64,000 nucleotides of DNA from Zantedeschia hybrid cultivar (GCA_030544215.1 JARZZO010000002.1:27651395-27715394), one strand, 5' to 3'; counted from the stretch's first letter, positions 23,816-35,520 are shown. Program-made: numbers and translations. The notes: generated by a model from the letters alone, not told the origin.

Positions 23816-24202
23816 ATGAGAAGACGCCTGCACTTCTTCTTCATGAGAAGGATGGCGAGCTACCGGGCGCTGGGGTCTCCCTCTCCGAGAACCGCCGCCG
23901 TGTCGTTCTCGTTGGAGCGACCACGCGAGGAGGAGCCCCGCCACTTCTTGGGCGCCTGTCACCTCTGCCGGAGGCCGCTGGACCGCTTCCGCGACTTCTT
24001 CATGTACGAAGGGGACATGCCCTTCTGCAGCGAGGGGTGCCGCCAGGAGCAGATGCACCTCGACTTGGCCCAGGAGAAAGAAGAGGCCAGCAACTGGAGG
24101 AGCAGGAGGAGGAACCACCGCGTCGGGGAACATGGGGCGGCGGCGGCCGGTGTCCGGGGGATCCCCGCCATAGCCGCGGGGGCCGCCGTAGTCGTCGGTT
24201 AA
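23816..24202 (+). CDS. FLZ: FLZ-2: diverged FLZ protein with shifted N-terminus
   Basis: Encodes 128 residues. The FLZ domain is at about 43-87 with Cys48, Cys51, Cys71 and Cys75 intact and FCS at 70-72. Positions invariant in its neighbours differ: GDTP is GDMP, CSEEC is CSEGC, and the following acidic-aliphatic helix is QMHLDLAQ. Nucleotides at the start align with the MEDA...SSSS start of FLZ-4 and FLZ-5, but an extra base after ATG and a compensating loss in the serine run shift the frame. The protein therefore opens MRRRLHFFF and rejoins the family frame at MRRMASYRALG. The in-frame ATGs at 23843 and 23852 are plausible alternative starts giving a family-like N-terminus. Given the lost TATA box it may be decaying or weakly expressed. 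FLZ domains normally bind SnRK1; whether this one does is open. The tail is Ala/Gly/Val-rich. A longer frame across the same DNA in another phase has no homology. Confidence 0.8.
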   Translation: MRRRLHFFFMRRMASYRALGSPSPRTAAVSFSLERPREEEPRHFLGACHLCRRPLDRFRDFFMYEGDMPFCSEGCRQEQMHLDLAQEKEEASNWRSRRRNHRVGEHGAAAAGVRGIPAIAAGAAVVVG

Positions 24203-24381
24203 GGCGGGCAAGCTCTTGGATTCTCCATTTTGTGATCAGAGAGACAGAGAGAGAGGAGAGCAAAGGGAATGGAGGATTCGATTTTACGACTGGAATCGAC
24301 CGGCAACCCATCGCCGGCATCTCCGACGGATCGGAAGATTTTTTTTTTTTTGTAGAAATTAAGAACTTTTTGTCCGCCTTA

Positions 24382-24580
24382 TTGGTCGCCAAATCTTGTC
24401 AAAACGGCAAGGGGAAATTAAATATTTCAATTTTGGGATTTTTACTAAATAATGTAGTCCACTATTTTCTCTTAATTTCTTTCAGAGAAGATCTCATAAT
24501 TTATTTCCCCCTTTCTTGGTCGAGAAATCTTGTCAAAACGGCCAGGGGAAATTATATATTTCAATTTTGGGATTTTCCAG
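24382..24580 (+). repeat. 134-bp-period duplication downstream of FLZ-2
   Basis: Two copies of a ~63-bp stretch, 'ttggtcgccaaatcttgtc' at 24382 and 'ttggtcgagaaatcttgtc' at 24516, both continue 'aaaacggc.aggggaaatta' and end 'caattttgggattt'. The same wording in single copy follows FLZ-5 ('ttattggtcatgaaat', about 42223-42282) and FLZ-7 ('cttattggctatggaat', about 54664). It is therefore a conserved FLZ 3' UTR element that doubled here. Confidence 0.8.
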
Positions 24581-24589
24581 AATAATGTG

Positions 24590-27500
24590 TTCTTTTTTTC
24601 TGTTTTACGAAAGGAGCAGAAGGTCTCATAAATTCTTTTTACTAGTGCCCTCTCTCGTGGAAAGATTAGTTTTGATATAGTATTAATTTTGATATTGGTG
24701 TTCTTGAGTTTATGGAGTTAATAATGGCAGCGATATTAAGAAATACAGAAGAAGACGATGGAAAGAAAAAGAAAGAGTTAGTGCGAAATCTTAGAAACTC
24801 TTAAGACTAAACTTTAATATTTAATGTATATTTAAATTTACTGTGATAATAAGTTTATATGAATAACAAATTCTACGAGTGTAATGAAACATTCCTGATG
24901 AGCATGCTAATTGACCAATCCAATACATTTATCTGTTAACCTTCTCCTAGAAACTCGGTAAGCTGTAAAACTCAATTTTAAGGAGAACTCCTTTTGAGGT
25001 GTAAAACTTTTAAGTTGTTTGTATCTTTTGAAAAAAATTGTTAAAATGTTATAACCAATACAACTGGAGGATTCCGTTGCTAGTAGCGACAAAATAAGAA
25101 CAGTGTCATTTATTTTAAAAATATCTTAATTAAAATTTAATTTGTAATCTAAACCGTTGAATCTTCTCTACTATTAAAAAAATATCCACGAATGAAAAAT
25201 TAGATGCATCGGATATATATTTTCACGCATCAGTGCTTTATAAAATGGAAGGTCTAGATGGTGTGACATTTAGTACAATCTGATCAATGACTTTTAGATA
25301 TTAGAAAGGAATAATCTTTTATACGTATATAAATTATATATATATATTTAAAAGCTTCAACGGTTTAGATTATAAATTAAAAATTGATTAATATATTTTT
25401 GAAATAGGTGACACCATTTTTATTTTGCCACCAATGGCAACAGAATCCTCCTCATGTAAAAGAACATGTTAAATTTTCGAACGATTTAGAAATTGTTTGG
25501 TGTATAGTAAAATATTGTAAAATATTATAAATGACTGCAAAATGACATTTTCTTTATGTTTGGATTACCATATATTACTTTACATTGTTTTTTGGACTTT
25601 TGAGGTGTTATAAATTATAGGATTTCAAATATTGACTAATCCATGTAATCTGTCATTTAGCTGGTTTCAAGTTTTTGTCTAAGACCAGCTAAAATCAGAT
25701 ATTCTGAAATTGATGATTTTGAAACTAATATTTTGCGACATTTACGGCACGGCACACCAAACGGCCTTTTAAATGGGTCCACCGCACCCTCCTTATCTGC
25801 ATGAAGCACATTGTTGTCTTAATTTCTTCTAGCAAAAGAAAGTCATTAAAGTCTATTTATAATATCGATTAAATTATAGATTAAATTTATTATTTGATTG
25901 CTTGAGAATTCACAATATCGCACATATTTTAAATGATGACCTTTGATCATTGAAACTTCATTCAAAGGTTTTGAGCGAAAATAGATTCTAAAAAAATTTA
26001 AGATAGGTTCATACTAACCACTTATGTATGCTAAATTTAAAAAATGCCATTCTTATTTTTTTATTATCCTATATATTCTTACAAGATAATATATCTATCA
26101 AATATGTCATTTTGGTAGCATGCATAAGATATTTATGCATATCAAATGTGCCATCAAAGTGACAATTCTGAAATACTATGCATATTAAGATGGTATATAG
26201 TGATAATACATAAATAAGTATGGTTTTTTGAATTTTAAAACGTATGAGAGTGATTAATATAAAATTTTCCCTTTTAAATTTTCAAAATAGCACAGACAGA
26301 ATATAAAAGATGTACACTCAAAAGTACAGTTTGATTTGATATAAAATATTAAAATATGTTGTAATATTTGCAGCTCGTTGGGCCTGATAGGCGGTGGTAT
26401 CACACCCTTCTCAAAGGAACGGTACGTGATACTCTCGCATCATACCTCCTTTCCTTTGACCAACGGGCCCTCGAATCGTAATATTAATTTTTTGTGAGAC
26501 AAAAAATATAATCTTTGATAATCAAATCAAATGATTCTTAAAAATAAGAGTTTATCGGATTATTTCGTCCACATGAACATTTTCAACTACGTCCTAAATC
26601 AGTTAACAAGTTTTCTAAAAACTGTAAATCAGCATAATTAAGTCATTAAATATCATAACCAAATTCATTTATTAGTGCACAAAAATGGTAATTCCATAAT
26701 AATAATAATAAACCATGCTCAAAAGGCTCAGACGAGAATTACTCAAATGTCGGAAGTAGCGCTAACCAAGTTATTTATTGTGTTTTTGGACAGGAATATA
26801 ACGTACATTACATGTGACTTATAAGAAATATCACATTGCATATATTTTATAAGAAATGGATACTTTTGGATTTATTTATGTTTCCACTATCATATATAAA
26901 TAGATGCAAAAATAGAAATATGCATTTTCGCCGTCGCTTCTATTTTTTATATCCATATGAAAAATAAAAGTAAAAATACTCATTTTTATTTTTTGTCTCC
27001 TACCAATTTACAGCCCTAGTAAAGCTGGTAGAAAGTGGGGGCAAGAGGAGAGGTAATAAACCTATACAATTGCCAGTCACATCAGATCCTGACTACATAA
27101 CAAAGCACAAAGCTGTCACCCATAGGTGATTGGATTCTCAACAAAAGGGGGCAGTTGATATCACTCACGAATCAGTCCCATTAAAGTCAGTTGTACCTCG
27201 AAAGGAAATAATTTAAATTTAACAGTAAATAAATAATTTTGTACCTTTTGTTCTTTCTCTTTCTCTTTTATTTTTTATTTTTTATTTTTTTTCTCTCCCC
27301 GTTGGATTTGTCTTTTGCCAGCTTCCAGTCGGGGTGCAAATGGTACATGATAGTCCAATTATCCGACTGTTTGATTGTTTATAGGTCAATTAATAGATAA
27401 ATATTTTAAACCCATATACACGATGGATAAGGCAATCGGTACAATTTTTTTTTACAAAATATATGTAATACGTTAAGATTCAATTATCAGACCGATTGTT

Positions 27501-28135
27501 AGTACATAATATAGTTAACGGATAGTACTCTAAAATCGATATTTTATTAAATAAAATTATAGATTTACTTTAAATCCTCGTTGAATCCAATCCATTTGAG
27601 TCCTTGGCTTCTAACCACTGTGACCGCCAAAAACCCCTTCTAATAATCGTCCAAATGTCATATCCCCGCGCTGTGATTGATCTGATGGGCGGAAAGAGCC
27701 AACCACTCGCTGCACGCATCGTCCGGACTTTGATGGATGTCTTCCTGTCATCTCTTTGAGAACACAGCATGCTAGAAAGCGAAAGATGGATTGGATTTTC
27801 TGAAGTTTGGAGTTATTGATTAAGGACAAAATGCTAATAAAAAGTTCTACTAACAGCTCACTTGAAAGTGATGGCATGATTTGATGATCCGAAGATTGGA
27901 GTTACTTAACTAAAGATAAAAAATATATATTAATAATAAATTATATATTAATAATAAGTAATGAATTGGGCCACCCGTAAATTATTTGGACTAACCAGAC
28001 CCTGAGCACACGAGCTGTAAACGAGCTCGAGCCAGCTCGTACAAACGTGTTTTGAATGCTCAAGAACACCAGCGATGTAAGGATATCTTGTTGCACTGTG
28101 GAATGCTCAAGAACACCAGCGATGCTCAAGAACAC
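24590..28135. other. AT-rich FLZ-2/FLZ-3 spacer with one probable MITE, no gene
   Basis: About 25493-25768 looks like a MITE, with ends 'ttgtttggtgta' and, inverted, 'cgtttggtgtgc' and an AT-rich body. 'atgctcaagaacaccagcg' occurs three times (28057, 28104, 28122). 27560-27880 is somewhat GC-richer, but its minus-strand frames show no domain. Otherwise nothing supportable. Confidence 0.4.
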
Positions 28136-28497
28136 CAGCGATGTCAATTGCGTTGACTTTCAGTGCAGTAGGTAAATAAAAAAATATTTTTAAAATTTCT
28201 TTTAAGTGAATTAGGAGGCGTCTTACATGTCTATATAAGTCAATGTCTAATTAGAATAAGAAAAATCTAAAAAAATAAAAATTGAATCCTAATGAAAAAA
28301 AAAACACCTTTAATAGATCGAATTCAATAACGATTTTTGATTTTTCAAACTTTTTTAGATCGTCCAATCGAAAATCAGCCGTTACGGACTTATACGGCAC
28401 CTCAAAATCAACCTAAAAAGAAATTCAAAAAATAATTTTTTATTTACCCATTGTACTGACAGTGCAATTGGCATCCTGGTTGCAACAAATATTACTC
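28136..28497. mobile_element. Fold-back MITE
   Basis: The left arm 'ttgcgttgactttcagtgc...ggtaaataaa' and the right arm 'tttatttacccattgtactgacagtgcaattgg' are inverted copies. The end 'gttgcaacaaatattactc' recurs at other elements of this family (46230, 30700). The middle carries 'gaattcaataacgatttttgattttt' as in sister copies. Non-coding. Confidence 0.65.
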
Positions 28498-28595
28498 TTA
28501 ACTTTTAGATACAAGACCTTACATCCCTCCAAGGTGCTCACCCGCCTACCTGCCTACTTAAGCACATCAGGCCGACACCCAGTAGGGACATTTAA

Positions 28596-29590
28596 GGCGT
28601 GTTCGGCATAACTACCTTTTTGGAAACACTTTTATATTTTCATTTAGTAATGTTTTGGGAAAGTTATTTATATGGTATTGTACTTGTGTTTTAACTTGTA
28701 ATCAAAAGTTACAAGGGAGGGTTTCAAAGATTAGAGAAAAAGTGAGATTTTTATGAAATATTTGAATTTGTAACAAACTAAAATTAAGTATAATCTCTTT
28801 CCCTCAACTCATTTTACATGAAAAGTGAGTCAAAAGTGACTTTCAAGTAGAAATTTTGTCAAACACGCTTTTAGTTAATTTTTGTGAAAGTCGTTAGATT
28901 TTAAAAGTCATTTATGTAGTATTTCACAGACGTGTTTGACGTAATTTCCATTCGAAAATGCTTTTACACTTTCATTTAGTTAATTTTTGTGAAAGTCATT
29001 AGATCTTGAAAGTCATATATGTTATATTTTACTTCTGTTTTAATTTCTAATCAAAAGCTAAAAGGTAGAGTTTTTAAAATTGAAAAAAAATAAGATTGAT
29101 ATAAAAGAGTTGAGTTTTGTAACAAATCAAAATTAGTTATAACATATTTCTCTCTACCCATTCTATGTGAGAAGTGAAAGCCAAAAGTAACTCTTAAAGG
29201 ATTATTTGTTTCAGTGCAGAATAATAACGTAATTTGAAATAATTATTTTATTTTACGGTGTTTTTTGTTGTTTCGAATGATGTAAGATAGTGTAAAGCAA
29301 AATCCTGTCTGGACCTTATTTAACCACTTGACAGTTTAATTTTCTTGTTTTAGTTTACAACGAAGACCTATTGTATACCAAAATAAGAGGATTGAAGCAT
29401 CACTTTCGTTTTGTTTTTACAAACAATCAAACAAACATTTCTTAATTCTAAAACAAGAAAAATTTATTCGTTTTGAAATAAGTGATTTTGAAACTGATGA
29501 TTTACAAAGTTTCACACTTAAACAAATAACCCTTAAATAAAAGTCTTGTCAAACATGTCCTAGTATTTTGACTTCCAACTAAAAGCTACA
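28596..29590. mobile_element. Cluster of nested GTGTTTGGCA-type MITEs
   Basis: Repeated ends GCGTGTTCGGCATAA (28596), 'gtcaaacacgc' (about 28858), 'gacgtgtttgacgtaatt' (about 28930) and 'gtcaaacatgtcc' (about 29550) indicate two or more related elements, one inside the next. A further MITE at 29198-29533 sits within. A clean relative lies at 39124-39417. Left border TAA (28593-28595); the right border could not be fixed. Confidence 0.55.
29198..29533. mobile_element. Tourist-like MITE with TAA target duplication
   Basis: Ends AGGATTATTTGTTTCAGTG and, inverted, AGGGTTATTTGTTTAAGTG. TAA at 29195-29197 and 29534-29536. 336 bp, AT-rich, non-coding, similar in plan and ends to the element at 2380-2702. 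Confidence 0.75.
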
Positions 29591-30231
29591 AGAAAAGAGT
29601 TTTCAAAATTAAAGAGAAAATAAAATTGTTACGAAAGAGTTAACTTTATAACAAACTAAAATTACTTATAACTTTTGTCCTTCAACTCATGTTACGTGAA
29701 AAGTAAAAGCCAAAAATATTCTTAAATAGAAGTTATCTTTAATCCTGTATTGGAAGGAGACCCCCGGTCCTCCATACAAGTTGAATAGCTCGCCTCACTT
29801 GAGCCCTCCTCTAGTCGCTGGAGCAGTCCAGCAAAGTGAGCTGTCGTTTGGGTTCCTCAAAACTCGACTCAGGTCTACTTGTTACCACCCCTAAATACAG
29901 CTTGCTAGGAAGTGAAAGCAGCATCTAGATACTCCAAACTTGGTGGTTAATTGATGATGTCACATATCTTTCTGTTATCAGTCAATTAATATTTTATCAA
30001 CTAGGGTTTGAGGTTAATTTATTAAATACTTGTAAGTATCAAATTATTTAATTCCCCAAAGGACGAGATGAGAGGTTAGAAATTGGGATTAATTAGAATC
30101 AATCACTCTGCACTCTCATTAGTGGATCAAAAATCTTTTGATGCTGGGGACTATGATGACCTCCATCGGCATAATATTTTACTAATTAGAACAGGGCGTG
30201 TGTCAAGTAGTCACATCTCACCTCAGTACAT

Positions 30232-30712
30232 TCATGCTAAAAAAGGGTAATCCTTAGTGGGTGCATGCACAACAACCGTCCGATATGTACTCGTCTAAAA
30301 GTTAGGGAGCCAGTTTGAGGATGTTTTCAATTTATTTATTTTTTTGTCGGATATTTTTAATGTTTCAAGATGTTGGATCAAAAATCTGATGATACATTCG
30401 GATTGTTCGTGTCGGCTCTAACCCGTATGTATATATTTTTTTTAAGAAAAAATTGAACAGAAACTTCGATTTGTGTGCAAAATATTTTTTTTTTTGAACA
30501 AAAAATATACATTCGAATCGGGGCCGACCCAAACAACCCAGATGTACTCTTGAATTTTTGATCGGACGCCTCAAAAAAATTAAAAAAATTCGACAAAAAA
30601 ATTAAAAGACACTCTCAAACCGTCCTCCTAACTTTTGGACGGGTTGCACAGTAGCCGTCTGATCCGAACGTTCCATTGCAATGCTATGCATCGCAGCAAG
30701 TATTACTCGTTA
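30232..30712. mobile_element. Fold-back MITE, large hairpin
   Basis: 'cgtctaaaagttagggagcc' followed by 'gtttgagg' on the left faces 'caaaccgtcctcctaac' and 'ttttggacggg' on the right. Inner 'ttggatcaaaaatctgatg' faces 'ttgaatttttgatcggacg'. It ends 'cgcagcaagtattactcg', as in sister elements. A relative lies at about 58350-58650. The short frames at 30365-30596 are hairpin sequence, not genes. Confidence 0.65.
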
Positions 30713-31374
30713 CAAAAAATGAGGTTTTTGCAAGTAACCATCTAATCTATGATTCCTTCTTTTGTTTTGTTGATAACCCCTATATAATTCATATTTACAT
30801 ATGACCTTCTTACTTATGATGGTATTTGCGTATGACCTTTTACGTACATGATTCATTTTAAATTTTATTTAAGTTAAAATATTTTTGCTGTACATAAAAT
30901 ATGTAAATGTTATTTAAAAATACTAATTATGCTCTCAATAAAATATAAATACCTCATAAAAAAAATCACGTGGACATCTACATGTATTCATAAACTTATT
31001 GTAATTCAATCTTTGACAAAGTATATTTAACATCGAAAGAGTATTTCTACTTAGAAATATGTGACGTAAAAAAACATTTTTTTAATACTAAATATATACA
31101 AGAAGTTACGAGCAACGTTTATGCGATTTTTTTTGTGAAGTGTTTGTATATTATTTAAGATAACAACATTTTAACTTAGATAAAATTCAAAATAACCAAA
31201 TAGAACAGTGCATAATTCAGTTGAAATTGAAAATTTGAACCGAACGAAAAATCGTAAATTGAAGTGTTTGTATACTATCTAAGATAACAATATTTTAGTG
31301 GCATATTTGTATTTATATATAAATATTTGTGGCATACAATTACTTTTACGTATACATATATATTTTCATTTTAA
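30713..31374. other. AT-rich spacer, no gene
   Basis: Two near-identical words ('gtgaagtgtttgtatattat', near 31135, and 'ttgaagtgtttgtatactat', near 31258) followed by 'taagataacaa' suggest a local ~125-bp duplication. Nothing else seen. Confidence 0.4.
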
Positions 31375-31977
31375 TTTCAATTATAAAAAGATATACATAT
31401 ATATTAAATATGATACATAATGTAAATTTTAAATTTAAATCAAACTAAAATATTTTCGATTCGGTTCTGTTTGAGGTGCAAGTCCACCTCACTTCGGCTG
31501 AAAATTTTTGCGTAAACCTTGTACAGATAATAAAATAATAGTATAGTTAAGAGCATTATACGTAAATATGAAGCATAAAGAGAACCTCGATCTCCACGGC
31601 GATGACGTGGCTCTGTAACCGGGTGGAGTAACATGGGGAAGTGTGCCATGCACTTTTATAGAGCGAGGTAGCACGTGGCAAGCGATCCCAGGAGGCCGGG
31701 TACCACGAGGGGCCGGTTGGCTCTTCTGGCCCTCTGGCCCGCCGTCTGCGGTCTCAGAGCACGGCCATGGTCCCCGGGCGAGCAAACCAGAAGCTCGTAG
31801 AGTATGTGAATAGTAAAAGCACTTGGAGGGCAGGTTGCCCTCTCCCTGCCCACCGCCTTTTATATAGCCAAGGCTCTGGTAACTTCTTCCCCCGCCAAAA
31901 CCCACCCTCCCAGCCTGTGTAGGGAAACTACAGAAGCAGCGGCAGCAGCAGAAGAAGAGGACTTTGAGGGGGAAGGG
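31375..31977 (+). promoter_or_regulatory. FLZ-3 promoter and leader
   Basis: TATATAG at 31861-31867 in 'ccttttatatagcc', the same core as FLZ-1. A CACGTG G-box lies at 31672-31677, a type of site bound by bZIP and bHLH factors in stress and sugar responses (known generally, not shown here). The block at about 31665-31815 is shared with FLZ-1 and with two gene-less copies at 33226-33502. The upstream AT-rich part from 31380 is also duplicated at about 32925. Confidence 0.7.
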
Positions 31978-32382
31978 ATGGCAGATGGCAACACAGTCCT
32001 CCTTACCTCTGCTCTGAGGCGGGGGGCGGGCTACAGGGAGCTAGGGTGCTTGCCCGACAGGGTACTGGACGGCGTCGCCTTCTCGTTGGAGATCCCGCCT
32101 TGCGAGGAGGAGGAGCCGCCTCGCCACTTGCTCGAGGGCTGCTTCCTCTGCAGCAGACAGCTCCGCGTCTCCTCCGACGTGTTCATGTACAAAGGGGACA
32201 CTCCCTTCTGCAGCGAGGAGTGCCGCCAGGAGCAGATCCAGCTGGATGAGGCCCGGGAGAGGGAGACCAGGTACCGCCGGAGGCGCCACCAGCACCACCG
32301 CGCGTCCTCCATGCAGCAGGCGCCAGCGTCGGCACGGCAGAGCCTCTACGCACCGGCTTCCGACGCCATCGTCACCGGCTGA
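31978..32382 (+). CDS. FLZ: FLZ-3: small FCS-like zinc finger protein
   Basis: Encodes 134 residues. The FLZ domain spans about 49-93 with Cys55, Cys58, Cys78 and Cys82 and FCS at 77-79. The second half MYKGDTPFCSEECRQEQI is canonical; the first is unusual in LLEGC in place of FLDAC. An acidic PPCEEEEPP stretch precedes the finger and RERETRYRRRRHQHH follows it. The tail QSLYAPASDA is shared only with FLZ-1. The ATG at 31978 aligns with the FLZ-1 start and is the first ATG after the TATA box. One exon, GC-rich codons. Expected role: SnRK1-binding adaptor, by family. Its upstream region carries a G-box and has been copied, without the gene, about 0.9 kb downstream. Homology with FLZ-1 continues into the 3' UTR. 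Confidence 0.94.
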   Translation: MADGNTVLLTSALRRGAGYRELGCLPDRVLDGVAFSLEIPPCEEEEPPRHLLEGCFLCSRQLRVSSDVFMYKGDTPFCSEECRQEQIQLDEARERETRYRRRRHQHHRASSMQQAPASARQSLYAPASDAIVTG

Positions 32383-32914
32383 AGGGTGATTCACAATAGA
32401 AGACTTTGAGGGCTGCTCAAAGGAGCATACCGGAGCAGAGCAGCAGCGGCAGCAACGGAATCCTTTTTTTTTCTTTTTTTTGGGTTTTTTTCCACCTTCC
32501 GTAGGGTTGGATGTTGGGGATTCCAAGTTGAGGCAAATATGTTTTTGATGCCAATTCTTCGTCCAGGAACAAGTATGAGCATATCGAGTATCAAGGATTT
32601 TTTTTATTTATTTAACATGAAGGTTAGGTTTTTAAGATTGCTGTAGACGGATGAAAAGATTGATCTTTATAGCTAAGAATCTGTTACAGTAACCTAAACT
32701 AGGAACCTATAAATATTGTCATCTTTAGAACTACCTAATGAGTTCAGAGACGTTAAATTTTAAATTTGAATACTTGTTGGCCTGTTTTTATTTGCTCAGT
32801 GTAATACTAACTGTCATAACTTAAGTATAAAGTTTTACGACAGAGAAAAATCAAAGTACAAAAGGGGGAACATGGAGAATAACCCATCTAGTGCACAACT
32901 CTAGAGGATGTATT

Positions 32915-33507
32915 TATTTTAATTATAAAAGATATATATGTACATTTAATATGATACATAATATAAATTTTGGATTTAAATCAAACCGAAATATGTTACG
33001 TTCGGCTTGTTTAGATGCCGTTTCACATGTAAGTTCACCTCAGTTCGAGTTGAAAAAGTTTGCTTCAAAATTGGATATAATTAAATCGTAGACAATTGAA
33101 TTAATATAAATAATATTATAATTATAAAACTTACACACAAATATGAATCGTACCGCGGCATGATGTGACGATATAACTTGGTGGAGTCACATCGAGGAAA
33201 TGGGCCTGGGAGTGCCACACAGCGCCGGTATGAGGTGCCACGTGGCAAGCCAGTTCCCAGGAAGCTGGGTTCCACCGGGGGCTGGTCGGCTCTTCTGGGC
33301 TCCTGGTGCGCTGTCCCCTGTTTCAGAGCAGGCCCATGGTCCCCTGGCAAACCAGAAGTTCGCACTATTGCCAGCATGAGGTGGCACGTCGCAAGCCAAT
33401 CCCAGGAAGCTGGGTACCACCAGGGACTGGTTGGCTCTTCTGGGCCTCTGGTTAGAGCAAGCCCACGGTCCCCAGGCAAACCAGAAGCTCGTAGAATATG
33501 TGAAGGA
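32915..33507 (+). promoter_or_regulatory. Gene-less duplicate of the FLZ-3 promoter, inner block doubled
   Basis: 32925-33065 repeats the AT-rich start of the FLZ-3 upstream region ('aatatgatacataat', 'tttaaatcaaac', 'aagttcacctcagttcg'). The GC-rich block then appears twice, at about 33226-33375 and 33376-33502, each with 'cccaggaagctgggt.ccacc', 'ggctcttctggg' and 'ggcaaaccagaag'. The first copy keeps the CACGTG at 33239-33244; the second has CACGTC. Homology stops at 'agaatatgtgaagg', just where the real promoter would reach its TATA box. No FLZ coding sequence follows. The open frames on both strands here are by-products of this GC-rich block. Confidence 0.8.
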
Positions 33508-35275
33508 AAAAAATTTAACTTTTTTTAGATCGGGGCTGATGTTTTCCATCCATCCATACAGTATAATTTCCGATCAATACCTGATTGAATGATCTAAATT
33601 TTTCTTCATAAATAAAAAATTGTTATTGGACTCAACTCATTAAGGATATTTTAAAGTTTGATTTTTAATTTTTCAAATTTTTTAGATCATTAGGCATTAT
33701 GTTGTATGGACGGATAAGATATAATGGTTTGGTTTCATCTTTTGCAATTTGATAAGTCGCTCAGAAAAGTGAGGATTCTTGAGCATTTCCAAACGCTCAA
33801 CTGCATGGTTCATAGAAAGGTTGCCTTATTTTGTATATTGTTCAAAAAAGAAGGGTTAATTCTTTATATACTACTATCAAAATCTTCTAATATTACTATA
33901 TACTCCTTAAATTGTACATACTTTCTTGATTAATACATAATCGTACTTTGATTATAACTATTTAATTCTAGCAGTAGCGTGTCAAAAAGTATACTTCATT
34001 GAAAATATAATTATATATGGTAGTACATATATAGATATGTACAATACTCAAGCATATTGTTATAAATACGCTTAACGTCTTCAAAAAGATTGTAGTTATA
34101 TATTTCTCGTTCAACTACTGTGACCCCTAATCAAGTTAAGAGATTTGGATATCTTTGCATATGTATCTTAAATTTATCAGAATTTTACATATGTACCCTT
34201 AACTTTACTTTTATTGACAAGGATCTTTCTCATGTATTCGGTTGGATTTTATGATATTCTGATGAAAGGATATAATTGCAACCTTTCTAAAGATGTTAAG
34301 TGTATTAGTGACAATATGTAGAAGTCAGAGTCTAACACAGATACAATAGTTTTGTTCTATATAAATCATAGATTTTAGAGATACCACAAGAGAATACAAT
34401 TTGGAGGTGTGTATACTATCATTTTAATTAGGAATTGTTGTATATATATATCGCCGTAAACTGTCGCATTTGTCTATCCTTGGACTCCCACATATTGATA
34501 TAGATATCTTTAGAATCTTCAGAAAGATTGCAGTTATATCTCTATGTTAAAATATCTTGAACTCTAACAAATATGACAAAAAGATTTCATGTATCTTGAT
34601 AAAATGTGGGATATATATGCAAGATTTTATTAAATTTACAACAAAATTACGGGATACATGCAAATATTTCAGTTTGATTTCATGGCATTTGGACGGAAGA
34701 GTATAATTGCAACTTTTCATAATATTTCAAGGGCATTTATAACAAAATATGAGAGTTAGGAGTATTTATACAAATATATTAAGTTGCAGGGGTATATATA
34801 CAAAAATTCCTTTTTAATTATATGAAGAAGTTAATTATAAGTTTGTTCTCTGTTAACTCGTTCAAAGTTATGATGAATAAACAACATATGACCAATACAA
34901 TGACAAAAACGAAATTATTATGAGGGAACATATGATAATGTAGAAATCCAAGTATGTATATAACAAAATATGATAGATTATGTATGTCTATATATTTAAA
35001 AGAAGACAAGACACCCTACAGCCTGAAGAGTAATACCTGCTGAACTGCGGCACTTCAGCACTTTGCCTCAGGATAGAGTCCGGTGTGATTTAAGCCATTA
35101 AAAAATCGCATATAGGCATAATCGTTTAGTTTTTTAAGAAACATTTAACTATCTAATCAAAGATCGTACAGTAAAGATGACTTTCTTACAGTGGAATAAA
35201 TTATAAAAATAAAAAAATTATATTTACCTAACACAGCCATCTGATCAAACCAATCAAACGCACTTCAAGGGTCAG
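33508..35275. other. AT-rich spacer with a TATATACCCC-type repeat, no gene
   Basis: About 34130-34810 holds 'gcatatgtatct', 'acatatgtaccctta' and ends 'ggggtatatatacaaaaat', inverted ends of the MITE family also found at 36590-36985, 40021-40290 and 40815-41455. Its boundaries are not resolved. No coding region. Confidence 0.45.
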
Positions 35276-35520
35276 TATCACTATCCCTCAGCCCCAATAA
35301 TGCATTAGTTCGACTTCAACTCGCTAGTCACACCCACTACCTGTATGCGACGCAGAACCGTGGTCCCCGGATCAGGGCCCACCAATGCCGGTCGCATGCG
35401 TGTGCCTGTGTCACCGGGCCCAAAGCGCATAACATGTCCACACTTGTCCACGTCAGGTGGCCCAGCGGCCTCCTTTATTGGGCCCGTGAAAGAGATGGGG
35501 ACAGCGAAATTATTTTGTTT
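35276..35520 (+). repeat. Conserved intergenic block A (upstream of FLZ-4)
   Basis: Shares 'gccccaataatgcat', 'caccgggcccaaa.gcg', 'gtccac.....gtc' and 'attgggcccgt.aaagag' with block B upstream of FLZ-5 (about 39690-39970), at matching places 1.8-2.0 kb before each gene. Homology continues beyond as 'cattaaccatg.ctt..ctttgcaaaa' (35730; 40300). Open frames across it on both strands show no protein homology. Read as a duplicated noncoding, possibly regulatory, block. Confidence 0.65.

Noticed and set aside
23611..24585. 324-residue open frame on the plus strand across FLZ-2
   Set aside because: It reads the GC-rich FLZ-2 DNA in another phase and runs into the AT-rich 3' flank. No family motif, whereas the FLZ-2 frame has the full zinc finger.
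33081..33549. Overlapping 116-132-residue frames on both strands
   Set aside because: They lie wholly in the duplicated FLZ-3 promoter block, which is noncoding at its original place.
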